From positions 1,054,001 through 1,118,000 of the forward strand of contig JADJWK010000001.1 of NCBI GenBank assembly GCA_016716405.1: a stretch of 64,000 nucleotides of DNA. Direction: 5' to 3'. Both the position numbers and the translations under genes were made by a program. Shown here one piece after another: positions 1 to 8,359 of the stretch. Every line of letters begins with the position of its first letter. The first letter of the stretch is position 1. Under the pieces are notes generated by a model that was not told the origin of the DNA, ran no database searches, and worked only from the letters and a program-made list of their open reading frames with translations. The DNA is from Candidatus Melainabacteria bacterium (lineage in GTDB: Bacteria; Cyanobacteriota; Vampirovibrionia; Obscuribacterales; Obscuribacteraceae).

Positions 1-618
1 TCCGGCGACGATGATGACGCGATGGCAGGTGGCCTGGACCTCCTGCAGGATATGGGTGGACACCACGACAGTGGCGGTGCTGGCCAGCTCTTTGATGAGA
101 TGGCGCATCTCCTGGATCTGGGAGGGGTCGAGACCGTTGGTGGGCTCGTCCAGGATGAGGATCTTTGGTTGACTGAGAATCGCCTGGGCCACTCCCAGGC
201 GCTGGCGGAAGCCCCGGGACAGATTGCTCACCGGCTTCTGGGCGACGGAGCCGAGATTGGTCCTGGCTACGGCAGTGGCTATGGCGCCTGTTTTGTCCTT
301 GCCTGAGAGACCCTTGAGATTAGCCCGGTAATCTAAGAAGTCCAGGACATTCATGTCTGTATAGAGCGGGCAGTTCTCGGGGAGATAGCCGATTCGCTCC
401 TGGATCTCGGCGCGGTTGGTTCTTATGTCGAGACCGTCGACGGTGATCTCTCCGGATGTGGGCTCGATGAAACCGGTGATCATCTTCATGATCGTCGTCT
501 TGCCCGCGCCGTTATGACCCAGCAGCCCGACTATCTCGGACTTGCCGATGGTGAAGGAGACATTGTCAACAGCGACAACATCACCGTAGGTTCTGCTCAG
601 TGCTTCGGTCGTGATCAT
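1..618 (-). CDS. ABC transporter ATP-binding protein, partial (GldA/NatA-like)
   Basis: The frame opens at an ATG at 618 and runs off the left edge, giving the first 206 residues. It contains a Walker A motif GHNGAGKTT (residues 34-42), a signature LSRGF (133-137), a Walker B ILILDEPT (about 153-160) followed by NGLDP, and the switch histidine H189. It is therefore the nucleotide-binding subunit of an ABC exporter. The signature region LSRGFRQRLG and the single-domain N-terminus fit the GldA/NatA/CcmA group, which usually works with a separate membrane permease. That partner would lie outside the window. The substrate cannot be told from sequence. Confidence 0.93.
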   Translation of the reverse strand, partial: MITTEALSRTYGDVVAVDNVSFTIGKSEIVGLLGHNGAGKTTIMKMITGFIEPTSGEITVDGLDIRTNRAEIQERIGYLPENCPLYTDMNVLDFLDYRANLKGLSGKDKTGAIATAVARTNLGSVAQKPVSNLSRGFRQRLGVAQAILSQPKILILDEPTNGLDPSQIQEMRHLIKELASTATVVVSTHILQEVQATCHRVIIVAG

Positions 619-679
619 CAATAGTGTTATAGGAGCGGGCGCTCCGTGCGCCCTGGTAATTCAGGTTATTTTAACAGGA

Positions 680-1606
680 TCAATATTCTTTGCGGACAAT
701 ATATAAAGGTCTGTTCCGTACATGCTGGAGGACCAGGTAGAGATACTCTCCGAGCAGTCCGATACAGATCAATTGAAAGCTGCCGGTGAGGAGGATTGCC
801 ACTACCACCGGTGACCATCCCGGCATCACTCCGGGCAGGACAATAGCGGCGATAAGCAGGAGGATGCTGAAGAACAGGGTGAGGCAGCCCAGGTAGATAC
901 CCAGCCGGAGAGGTGCCCGGGAAAAGCCGGTGATGCCCGCCAGACACAAGCCGATGAGCTTGCCCAGGGTGTACTGGGGCACGCCGGCGAAACGCTCTTC
1001 CCGGTCGTATTCGACGATTGCCTGTTTGTAGCCCACCCAGGTAGCCAGCCCACGCAGATAGCGATCCTTCTCGCGCATCGCTTTCAGATCGCTTACTGCC
1101 GCCGCCGATATCAAGCGAAAGTCCCCGACATCCACAGGGATCTCGATTTCGGAGATCGAGCTCATCAGGCGATAGAAGACTTTGGCGCGAAAATCGGCGA
1201 ACGCCGAGATCCCGTGTCTCTTCCGGCGCCGGGCATGGACGATGTCATAGCCCTCCTGCCATTTGGCCACCAGGGTGGGGAAGAATTCGGGAGGATCTTG
1301 AAGATCGCCGTCGATGACGATGGCGGCATCGCCGGTGACATGATCGAGACCGGCGGTGATGGCGGCCTGGTGCCCGAAATTGCGGCTGAAATCGATGATT
1401 CTCAGACCGGGAACCTTCGCCTGCTCGGCAACGAGGATTTCCAGGGTGCGGTCCCGGCTGCCGTCGTTGACGAAGATAAGCTCGCGCTCGCAGCCCATCT
1501 CGTCGAGCACTCCGGCGACCCGCCGCACACATTCCGCGGCGCCGAGCTCTTCGTTGTACATCGGGATGACGATGCTCAGCTTGTAGTTGGCGGGGCTGGA
1601 GGTCAT
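680..1606 (-). CDS. Glycosyltransferase family 2, DPM1/GtrB-like, with two C-terminal membrane helices
   Basis: A GT-A fold begins with LSIVIPMYNEE and carries the hallmark DGDLQDPPEF at about residues 100-110, the metal and nucleotide-sugar binding region of dolichyl/undecaprenyl-phosphate sugar synthases. Two hydrophobic helices near the C-terminus (about 230-262 and 270-298) match the GtrB/ArnC/DpmA layout. It probably moves a sugar from a nucleotide donor to a polyprenyl phosphate on the inner membrane face, making a donor for the GT-C-like membrane proteins encoded nearby. An in-frame TTG lies 15 bases upstream at 1621. I chose the ATG at 1606, although neither has a strong ribosome-binding site. 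The sugar is unknown. Confidence 0.9.
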   Translation of the reverse strand: MTSSPANYKLSIVIPMYNEELGAAECVRRVAGVLDEMGCERELIFVNDGSRDRTLEILVAEQAKVPGLRIIDFSRNFGHQAAITAGLDHVTGDAAIVIDGDLQDPPEFFPTLVAKWQEGYDIVHARRRKRHGISAFADFRAKVFYRLMSSISEIEIPVDVGDFRLISAAAVSDLKAMREKDRYLRGLATWVGYKQAIVEYDREERFAGVPQYTLGKLIGLCLAGITGFSRAPLRLGIYLGCLTLFFSILLLIAAIVLPGVMPGWSPVVVAILLTGSFQLICIGLLGEYLYLVLQHVRNRPLYIVRKEY

Positions 1607-1741
1607 GTCTGTCGATTCCAATAGAGCTCGGTCTCAATCCCCGGGCCGAGCTCTATCATACCGGTCCCGGGCGCCGTTCTGAAGCGGTGTTGTCAATATG
1701 GCATTTGCACTAAAGTATGAGAAACCCCGGCTACCCTTATA

Positions 1742-2332
1742 ATGCCTCGCTCCAAGCTCAAGACCTCAATCCTTCTAGTGGCTGGCTGTCTGCTCTTCCT
1801 GTTCAGCCAGACCATGGTGCTTTTCGAGGTGCTGCGTCCCCTGGCGGACCCGCGCTGGTATGTGACCGAAAAGCAGGAGCCCCGCATCACGGATTTTTTT
1901 CAGTATTACCAGGCCAGCGCCCTGGCACGTTCCGATAAATCTTCCCGGGTCTACGATCCCGAAGTGCAACGGCAGTGGGTGAACGATCTCATCGCACCGC
2001 TCGCGATGGAGAAAGTCTTCTACAACCAGCAACCACCATCCTCATACACCCTTCTCTATCCTCTCAGCTTCGCTCCTCCCAATATCGCCTATGTGCTCTG
2101 GTGTTTCCTGCAGGTCATCCTGGGGCTTGCGGGGCTCTATTTCCTGCTGACCCTCGGTCCCCTGTCGGTCGGTGAGCATGCCGGGCGTAAGCGGGTTGTT
2201 TTTCTCGCTTCGGCCATGAGCACTTTTCCTGCTTATGCCTGTCTCTGGCACGGAAACACTACTTTTTTCCTGCTCGCGTTTCTTTGCGGCTATATCTACT
2301 GCTTCGAGAGGGGGCGGGACTTCCTGGCGGAG
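1742..2332 (+). pseudogene. GT87-like (DUF2029) polyprenol-phosphate-sugar glycosyltransferase, N-terminal part before a frameshift
   Basis: The protein begins with a membrane anchor (ILLVAGCLLFLFSQTMVL), then a periplasmic loop containing FFQYYQASALARS and YNQQPPSSYTLLYPLSFAPP. This is the layout of GT87/DUF2029 mannosyltransferase-like GT-C proteins (loop with Asp or Tyr-rich motif, then tyrosine-proline-rich segment). The reading frame remains open to 2380, but from about 2332 its translation no longer resembles a membrane protein, while the continuation (GAFLSLATFKPQ) is in another frame. One base seems to be missing, either in the G5 run at 2312-2316 or in the GG at 2331-2332. Whether this is a true mutation or a sequencing indel cannot be decided here. 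The start ATG is embedded in TATAATG and has no clear Shine-Dalgarno sequence. Confidence 0.7.
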
Positions 2333-2994
2333 CATTTCTCTCTCTTGCTACTTTCAAGCCCCAGTATCTTTTGGCTATGATGCTGCCGGCGGTGGCAGGA
2401 GGGCGTCTCAAGATAATGGCGGGTTTCGCATTCACCGAGCTGGTTCTGCTCGGTCTGTCCGTACCGATAATCGGTATCGAGAATGTTCTGGGCTACCCGA
2501 GTATAGTCGGTCACGCGGAGTCCAGTGCGGGATTCATCGGGGTAAATGCCGAGCATATGATCAGTATCCGCGGCCTCCTGGCTCAATTCTTCGACACCGG
2601 CGCTTCTCTCAAGATCACCGCTGCCATTATGTTCGCCGGCCTCATTCCGCTCTTTTTCCTCTGGTCGAGAAAGAAGTCCCACGATTGCAGGCTCTGGGGT
2701 GCGACCGTCGCCCTGGCAGTTCTTCTGAGCCCGCACTCGCATACTTTCGACTTTCTTCTTCTGGCGATGCCGGCGGCGCTCACCCTGGCCGCTCCCGGTG
2801 AGCCCGACAGTCGAGGCCGCTCCTGGACCCTGATCGGTCTCATCTATGTATTTTTCGCGCCCCTGAGCTGGCTCGCCAGTTTCGGGCTCGGCTACCAGAG
2901 TGCGCCGGTCCTCTTCTTCTTGCCGGTGGTGGCGGCCCTGGCCGTGCTCTACCTGATCGCGCCGGAGGGCGGGAAGTCCCGGGAAGTGTCATGA
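2333..2994 (+). pseudogene. GT87-like (DUF2029) glycosyltransferase, C-terminal part after the frameshift
   Basis: This is the continuation of the gene that starts at 1742. The frame is open from 2284 to 2994, but the credible protein starts near 2333 with GAFLSLATFKPQYLL, the lysine-proline helix typical of GT87 proteins after the loop. Five or six further hydrophobic segments follow, including a SPHSHTFDFLLL stretch that in this family lies at a membrane-loop boundary. Together the two parts would give about 417 residues, close to the usual GT87 length. The stop overlaps the start of the next gene (ATGA at 2991-2994), so they are translationally coupled. Confidence 0.7.
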
Positions 2995-3962
2995 TCCGCC
3001 GGATACCCCTGATCCCGATCCTGATCCTGCTTGCTACAGTCATGATTCCTGCTGCCCGGGCGGCGGATCCCGATCCGGTCCCGGATCCGGATTCCAAAGT
3101 AGACGCCAGACCGGATCTGTCACCCATATCTCTGGTGCGCAGGGGATGGAAAGATTTCATCCGGGCGCAGGACTATATGCCGATGATCTGTACCGATCGC
3201 AATAGCGTCACCCCGCACCCCAACGTCGTTCCTCTGGGCTATCTTCAATTCGAGAACGGGGTCACTCTGGACAAATTCCATCACGGAGGCGATTTCGGAG
3301 GCTCGGAAACCCTCGCCAGGCTGGGGGCATGGCGTCATGGCGAGCTGCGCCTGCAGGCGCCTACCTATCTGACTTCCTTCGGAGACAGCGACGCTTTTGC
3401 AGGAGTAACCGATATTCAGCTCGGGATCAAGCAGGAGCTCGATCCTCCTGCTCTGCGCAAGAAAGGTGTGGACATCGGTGTCATCGCCGGTTTCTCGGTC
3501 CCTACAGGAAGCCGGAGCCTGACTACTACCAGGGTCGATCCCTTCGTTCAGATGATTTCTTTCTATCGCTACCGAAACTGCACTCTCGGCACTTCACACT
3601 CGATCTTCATGCCCAGTCAGTTCCAGGACGATCCGGCAGCGGGCCCGGTACTGCGCCGCAATGTCACTTATCAGCCGACGGTGATTCTTTTCAAGCACAT
3701 CAAAGTGGGCAAGGAGCAGGTCGAGAAGATCGATATCTGGACCGAATATGCCGGTCTCTTCTATGACCAGGGCTCTTCCGTCCAGCTGATCGATATGGGA
3801 GCGGTGTATCGTCCGGTCAAGCGTCACCAGGTGGACTTTCGCTTCGGCTTCGGGCTCACCGGCGAAGCTCCCAGAGCTTTTATCGGTATGGGATATTCCT
3901 GGCTTCCCGGTCGCGCCCTGCCATTCTACAAACGCCCTGTGGAATATCGATATCGGCCCTAG
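2991..3962 (+). CDS. Predicted outer-membrane beta-barrel protein (transporter/MetA-pathway-like)
   Basis: A signal peptide of about 24 residues (IPLILILLATVM-like core, cleavage near AARA|AD) is followed by 300 residues rich in alternating aromatic and polar strands: GYLQFENGVTLD, LARLGAWRHGELRL, DIQLGIKQEL, DIGVIAGFSVPTGS, HQVDFRFGFGLTGE. These phrases resemble PF13557-type outer-membrane proteins (the 'phenol MetA degradation' or transporter family), which are 12-stranded barrels of unknown substrate. The start overlaps the preceding glycosyltransferase by 4 bases. The assignment rests on strand pattern and remembered family phrases, so it is moderate. What is certain is a secreted protein with a beta-rich body ending in aromatic residues. 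Confidence 0.55.
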   Translation: MIRRIPLIPILILLATVMIPAARAADPDPVPDPDSKVDARPDLSPISLVRRGWKDFIRAQDYMPMICTDRNSVTPHPNVVPLGYLQFENGVTLDKFHHGGDFGGSETLARLGAWRHGELRLQAPTYLTSFGDSDAFAGVTDIQLGIKQELDPPALRKKGVDIGVIAGFSVPTGSRSLTTTRVDPFVQMISFYRYRNCTLGTSHSIFMPSQFQDDPAAGPVLRRNVTYQPTVILFKHIKVGKEQVEKIDIWTEYAGLFYDQGSSVQLIDMGAVYRPVKRHQVDFRFGFGLTGEAPRAFIGMGYSWLPGRALPFYKRPVEYRYRP

Positions 3963-4014
3963 ATGCGATAGTAGGGCCCCGGAAACCGAACATCGATCCG
4001 GGATCGAACCGGCC

Positions 4015-4758
4015 TCACTTACCCTTGCCCATGTCTTTCAAGATGTCGCCTATGACCCGTCTGCCTTCCCGCCCGATACGCTCCCCGGCGCTCCCGTTTC
4101 GCTTGCCTCTGTTGAGAACCTCGTCGAGGATTATGCGCTCGCCGTTCTGGACAGCCTGTCTGGTGCGGGCTTCGATTCTTTCTCTTTCCCGATCCGCCGG
4201 GGTTTTATAAACGTCCAGCTCTTGCTTGCTACCGTCCCGGCCGGCTTTCAAGGTCTTGATGTCGTCGATCTGTCCGTCGCCGTTGCTGTCTATGAGCTCG
4301 ACATTGCCGTATTGCGGCTTGCTCGCCTGCACTGCCCGGAGATCGTCGAGGAGGTTGGGATTGTGGGAGCGCTGGATCTTGCCGAAAACATCCTGACCCT
4401 GGGATGCGGATCTCAGGATGCTGTCGGCTTCGCGAAGATTGGCGTCCCCTGAGATCTCTCGCGGGCTCAGGACCCTGGCGGCTGCCGGATCGTACACATC
4501 GGTCTTGCCGCCGGCTCTATCGGTGCTTCTGGCGTCGTCCAGAATGCCGTCGCCATTGCCGTCGATAAGCTCGACATTGCCGAAACCGGTCGTGTCGGCT
4601 CTCTGGAGATTGCGCATGTCGGTGAGAGCGGCGCGCTGCTCCTGGGGTGAGAGGGCATTGTACTGGCTCGAGATGCTCCGCCCCTCCGAAGCGTCCCGCA
4701 ACATCTCCCGGGCGCCGCTGTCGCCAGTCTCTCGCCTGTTTTCGCTGTTGGCACTCAC
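4015..4758 (-). CDS. Hypothetical hydrophilic protein with two EF-hand/dockerin-like calcium-loop repeats
   Basis: The start is a GTG at 4758 with an AAGGAGA Shine-Dalgarno about 8 bases upstream. There is no signal peptide or membrane helix. A roughly 85-residue unit is present twice: LTDMRNLQ...FGNVELIDGNGDGILDD and LLDDLRAVQ...YGNVELIDSNGDGQIDD, each followed by a spacer and DVYDPA or DVYKTPA. The DxNxDGxxDD loops look like EF-hand or dockerin calcium-binding loops. The C-terminus is Arg/Gly rich (GERIGREGRRVIGDIL). I know no family for the whole. The repeats suggest a calcium-dependent fold, possibly exported by a signal-less route. Confidence 0.75.
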   Translation of the reverse strand: MSANSENRRETGDSGAREMLRDASEGRSISSQYNALSPQEQRAALTDMRNLQRADTTGFGNVELIDGNGDGILDDARSTDRAGGKTDVYDPAAARVLSPREISGDANLREADSILRSASQGQDVFGKIQRSHNPNLLDDLRAVQASKPQYGNVELIDSNGDGQIDDIKTLKAGRDGSKQELDVYKTPADRERERIEARTRQAVQNGERIILDEVLNRGKRNGSAGERIGREGRRVIGDILKDMGKGK

Positions 4759-4853
4759 CGGACAATTCTCCTTCCATCACAACCCTTTAGATGTTATTCC
4801 CGAAATTATGGAAAAGTCATGAAATTGCGGTGGCTGTACACTATTAGATAATC

Positions 4854-6965
4854 ATGCTGAGAGAAGGCGAAGAATCGAGAGGCGGCGATATTCCGGGCGG
4901 AAAGCTCTTTCCCGGCTGGCTTTTCATAATTCTTTGCGCGTCCTGGACCGGGTTGGTCTGCTATTTCTATGTCCGGGCAGAGAATGCGCTCTACTGGAGC
5001 GATTACAACTATTACCGTTATATGACCTGGTTCTTGAAGGAGCAAGCCCTGGCGTCGCCGTTTCTGGCGCTTCTCATGGTGCTCAAATCCACTGACCTCA
5101 CTTACAATCTTCTCTTCGCCGTGCCCCTCCTGCCCTTTGCCATCGTATTCGGTGACAGCCGGCTGGTTTATATAGTCTCCAGCGCCCTGGTCTATTTCCT
5201 TCCCTGTTCTCTGCTTCTGGGCTCGATTGCCGGAGCCGGTCTCTCCGACCGGGCGAGCCTGCCGCGCTCTCTCGTAGCCGGCGCCGCCACCCTGGCTACC
5301 CTGCTGGTGCCGGCACTCTGGGCACCGGTATTGCGGGGCTATCCCGATTATGCAGCAGCAATCCCGGTGCTCGCCGCCCTGGTGATCTATATGCGCGATG
5401 AGAGCCTCGGGCGGGGCAAAGTGGCGCTTCTTGGAGTGCTTCTGGCGCTGGCGCCGCTTCTTCGAAGACATTTCTTCTATCTGTCTTTCGCTCTTGCAGC
5501 AGCGCTTTTGATTCATCAGTTCTATCTCGCTTCTCGGAATAAAATGAGCCTGGCGGCGTTCCTGAAAGGTCCCTTCCTCTGCTGGTGCGGTATCGGGATG
5601 GTGTCGGGTCTGACCCTCGCGACTCTTGGTTTCCTCTTTCTCAAGAGTATTCTCTCGAGCAACTTCATGGCTCTCTACGCTTCTGCCTGCGTCTCCGTCT
5701 CAGAAGGCGCGGGTTATTTCATCACCGCATACGGCGCTCTTTCGATACTCCTGGCTCTGTGCGGATTCGCCGTCGCCCCGGTCAGCGGCGTTCTCGACCG
5801 GTCCAGGGCGGTCCTGGTGATCAGTTTCGCCTGTCTCTCATTTCTTGTATGGCCGCTATTTGGGAGGCATATTGCCGCGCATTATGTGATTTATGCCGCA
5901 CCGCTGGTGGTGCTAGGCAATAGCTTCCTCCTGGCTGCCTGTCTCGAAAGCTCCCGGGCAACAGCCAGAGTAGCAGCCGGGATTGGCCTGGCGGTGATCT
6001 GGGCTGTGAATTTCATCGTCGGTTTCCTGCCGGCCGGCCTGGCTGAATTCCTGCCTTTCCACCGGGCTCGTTTCGGCATGCTCACAGTCTGCCTGAGCGA
6101 GCCGGATCTCGCAGGCCGGCTTTTCAGCGCCTTCTATCCGCCTCTGAAGCGCAAAGATATCCATGAGATGGAACGATTGTTCAGCTTCTTGAAAAAGACG
6201 GTGAAGTCCCCGCAATCGAGCATTTTCATAGCCTCCGGCAACGATATCCTGGCGGTGGATATCCTGCGTAACTGCGAAAGGGGTATGACCGGTAATCTTG
6301 CCAGCAATTCTCTCAAGCTGGTGGAGCCGCCGATTCTCGACTCCCGCGATGCTCTGCCTCTGGAGGGGCTTCTGGCAAGCGAGCTGGTGGTGGTCTGCGA
6401 TCCCCTCGTTTCTATGTACAAAGACGAATCGGCTCATATTCTCAGACTTGTTCCGGACTGCTTCAAGGAAGGCTGGCCGCTCTCCCGGGACTTCGAGAAG
6501 ATCGATGAGACCTTCCATCTCGACGGACCCACCACGGTAAGCGTTTACCGCCGGGTTCGTCCGACCGCCCCGGCAGTGGCGGTGGCAACTCTGGCTGCCA
6601 TGAAGAATCGTCTGCCTGTAAAGACCAGCGGGCAGCCTCCATGGATCTCCACTGACGAGGATTATGTCAGCCAGGGTCAGCAGGGGCGCCTTAAGCTCCG
6701 GGTCGGTACCGGAAGCGATAGCTATATCCTGGGCTGTGTCCCGATGTTCGGACCGGCACGCCTGAGCGGCCTGATTTATGGAGGCGGGGCCCATTCTGGA
6801 GCCGCCGAGCTATACAGCCCGGACGGCAATCTTCTGGGAAGCTTCGAGCTGAAGCTGCATGAGGGGAGATATGATGCCCCTGTGGATCTTGCCGGGGAGT
6901 TCTATCCCGTTCTCAGATTCGGGGGAAGTCCGGGTGGCGCCACCGTAGAGGTGGAGCCGGACTGA
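4854..6965 (+). CDS. Large polytopic membrane protein, GT-C/PMT-like, with C-terminal soluble region
   Basis: There is one N-terminal helix (LFIILCASWTGLVCYFYV), a loop with WSDYNYYRYMTWF, then about ten further helices to residue 420. A soluble region of some 280 residues follows, with IFIASGNDILAVDIL, ELVVVCDPLVSMY and a beta-rich tail (GRLKLRVGTGS...YILGCVPM). A single long loop after helix 1 and a C-terminal periplasmic domain are typical of GT-C glycosyltransferases (PMT/ArnT type). The usual Asp-Glu catalytic pair is not obvious, so the class is an inference. It sits among other sugar-transfer genes. No clear ribosome-binding site precedes the ATG. Confidence 0.7.
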   Translation: MLREGEESRGGDIPGGKLFPGWLFIILCASWTGLVCYFYVRAENALYWSDYNYYRYMTWFLKEQALASPFLALLMVLKSTDLTYNLLFAVPLLPFAIVFGDSRLVYIVSSALVYFLPCSLLLGSIAGAGLSDRASLPRSLVAGAATLATLLVPALWAPVLRGYPDYAAAIPVLAALVIYMRDESLGRGKVALLGVLLALAPLLRRHFFYLSFALAAALLIHQFYLASRNKMSLAAFLKGPFLCWCGIGMVSGLTLATLGFLFLKSILSSNFMALYASACVSVSEGAGYFITAYGALSILLALCGFAVAPVSGVLDRSRAVLVISFACLSFLVWPLFGRHIAAHYVIYAAPLVVLGNSFLLAACLESSRATARVAAGIGLAVIWAVNFIVGFLPAGLAEFLPFHRARFGMLTVCLSEPDLAGRLFSAFYPPLKRKDIHEMERLFSFLKKTVKSPQSSIFIASGNDILAVDILRNCERGMTGNLASNSLKLVEPPILDSRDALPLEGLLASELVVVCDPLVSMYKDESAHILRLVPDCFKEGWPLSRDFEKIDETFHLDGPTTVSVYRRVRPTAPAVAVATLAAMKNRLPVKTSGQPPWISTDEDYVSQGQQGRLKLRVGTGSDSYILGCVPMFGPARLSGLIYGGGAHSGAAELYSPDGNLLGSFELKLHEGRYDAPVDLAGEFYPVLRFGGSPGGATVEVEPD

Positions 6966-7436
6966 TCAGGCTACGGGTTGTTTCTGCAATTCGAGCAGGT
7001 CGGCCAGCACCTGCTCCTGGTGTCCGTCCGGACTGACTTTCTCATAGACTTTGGCGATTCTGCCCCGGGGATCGATGATGAAAGTGGTGCGACTCCAGTA
7101 GAGGGTGCCTTTCCAGTCCGATTGCTCGACACCGGCTGCACGCAGCAATTCGCCCCGGGTGTCGGCGAGAAGGTCGATGGTGAAGTCGTACTTGTTGCAG
7201 AAGTCTTTGTGGGAGTCGACACCGTCTTCACTGAGGCCGAGTATCACCGTGTTGGCGCTATCGAAGCTGGCCCGCGCGGCGGAGAACTGCTTGCCTTCTA
7301 TCGTGCAGCCGGGGGTGTCGTCTTTGGGATAGACATAGACCACCACCCATTTGCCGCTCAGATCGGCAAGGCTTATCTCTTTGCCGTCCTGGTTGGGAAG
7401 CTTGAAGTCGGGAAAGTTCTGACCTGTGCTTAGCAT
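6966..7436 (-). CDS. bcp: Peroxiredoxin, Bcp/PrxQ type
   Basis: This thiol peroxidase of 156 residues has the AhpC/TSA-Bcp motif YPKDDTPGCTIEGKQF. The peroxidatic cysteine is C44. The usual PrxQ resolving cysteine five residues later is replaced (CTIEGK), and the only other cysteine near is in DFCNKYDF (about residue 83). The enzyme is therefore either 1-Cys or uses an atypical partner. It should reduce H2O2 and organic hydroperoxides in the cytoplasm with thioredoxin. The ATG has an excellent AGGAGGTG site. The stop lies directly against the end of the convergent GT-C-like gene. Confidence 0.95.
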   Translation of the reverse strand: MLSTGQNFPDFKLPNQDGKEISLADLSGKWVVVYVYPKDDTPGCTIEGKQFSAARASFDSANTVILGLSEDGVDSHKDFCNKYDFTIDLLADTRGELLRAAGVEQSDWKGTLYWSRTTFIIDPRGRIAKVYEKVSPDGHQEQVLADLLELQKQPVA

Positions 7437-7466
7437 GATTCACCTCCTGGAAGTCGAAGGCAAAGT

Positions 7467-8339
7467 CTAACCGGTCTCCAGCTCTCTGACAATCTCGAGG
7501 AGGTCGCGGCACTGATTGCGATTGGCCAGGGCTCGATAGAGAAAGCCCGCCCCGGCGGCAATGAAACCGGCGGAGATCACCCCTACCAGAGAAGAGAGAA
7601 TCGCATCGATTGCCGTGGTGCAGACCTGGAGGACCGTGGCGTCCAGGAAGGGGAGCAGGCTGCCGGCAAACTCCAGAAGACCTGATGTGCCCATGGCCGG
7701 CACTTGCAACAGGAGATCGATGAGACCGAATAGAATCACGGCATAAATGAAGACACCTGGTTGTGACTTGAAATAGAGCCAGAGTGTCTCGAGACCGGCA
7801 AGTGGCGTCTTGCCGTCGCAAATCATCACGGCGGTGATTAGATTGAGGAAGCGCATGCATGTGTAAGGGAGCATGAAGGCAAGAAGGGAGAAGATCCAGA
7901 CCGCCACTGCGAGCTCCTCCCCCGATTCTCTTGCGGTCTCTGCCAGCCCCTGGTAACCCAGGAGCATGACCACGACGAGCAGTTCGAGAATTACAGTCGG
8001 GGTGAACAGCGCAATAACGCCGGGCTTGCGGGCGCGCTCGACGGCTGTCTTGAAGGTCGTCTCGGCTCCGGTCATGAAGAACCAGACGGCCAGCGATCGG
8101 ATGCATAGCTCATAAGTGAAAAAGACGATTCCCAGGCTCAGGGCTAGTACTATTGCGCCAAGATGCGTGAGTCCGGTATGGTTTTCCATGAGAAGCTCGG
8201 TTATTCCTGACCAGCAGAGATTGTAGAAGAGGCAGGGAAGGAAGAGCCCCTTCATGAGCAGGATCAGATTCTGTCTGACGAATCTGCCGCTTTCGCCTGC
8301 CAGGTCGGCTATGGTCGGGTCTACCCTTTTCATTTCCAT
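7467..8339 (-). CDS. Hypothetical multi-spanning membrane protein
   Basis: I placed the start at the ATG 8339 (MEMKRVDPTIADL; a second ATG is at 8333). The longer open frame to 8513 would only run through the preceding gene with Arg-rich shadow sequence. About 290 residues include six or so hydrophobic helices (NLILLMKGLFLPCLFYNLCW, GAIVLALSLGIVFFTYEL, VIALFTPTVILELLVVVML, FSLLAFMLPYTCMRFLNL, FIYAVILFGLIDLLL, LVGVISAGFIAAGAGFLY). No conserved motif is recognised. It lies 20 bases after the MshEN-repeat gene on the same strand, so the two are probably co-transcribed. Confidence 0.75.
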   Translation of the reverse strand: MEMKRVDPTIADLAGESGRFVRQNLILLMKGLFLPCLFYNLCWSGITELLMENHTGLTHLGAIVLALSLGIVFFTYELCIRSLAVWFFMTGAETTFKTAVERARKPGVIALFTPTVILELLVVVMLLGYQGLAETARESGEELAVAVWIFSLLAFMLPYTCMRFLNLITAVMICDGKTPLAGLETLWLYFKSQPGVFIYAVILFGLIDLLLQVPAMGTSGLLEFAGSLLPFLDATVLQVCTTAIDAILSSLVGVISAGFIAAGAGFLYRALANRNQCRDLLEIVRELETG

Positions 8340-8359
8340 GAGTTTCAGACCGCGGCGGA

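Noticed and set aside
4003..4014. tRNA T-arm-like GGTTCGATCCC on the minus strand
   Set aside because: No acceptor, D or anticodon stem can be formed around it, and it adjoins the stop codon of a gene.
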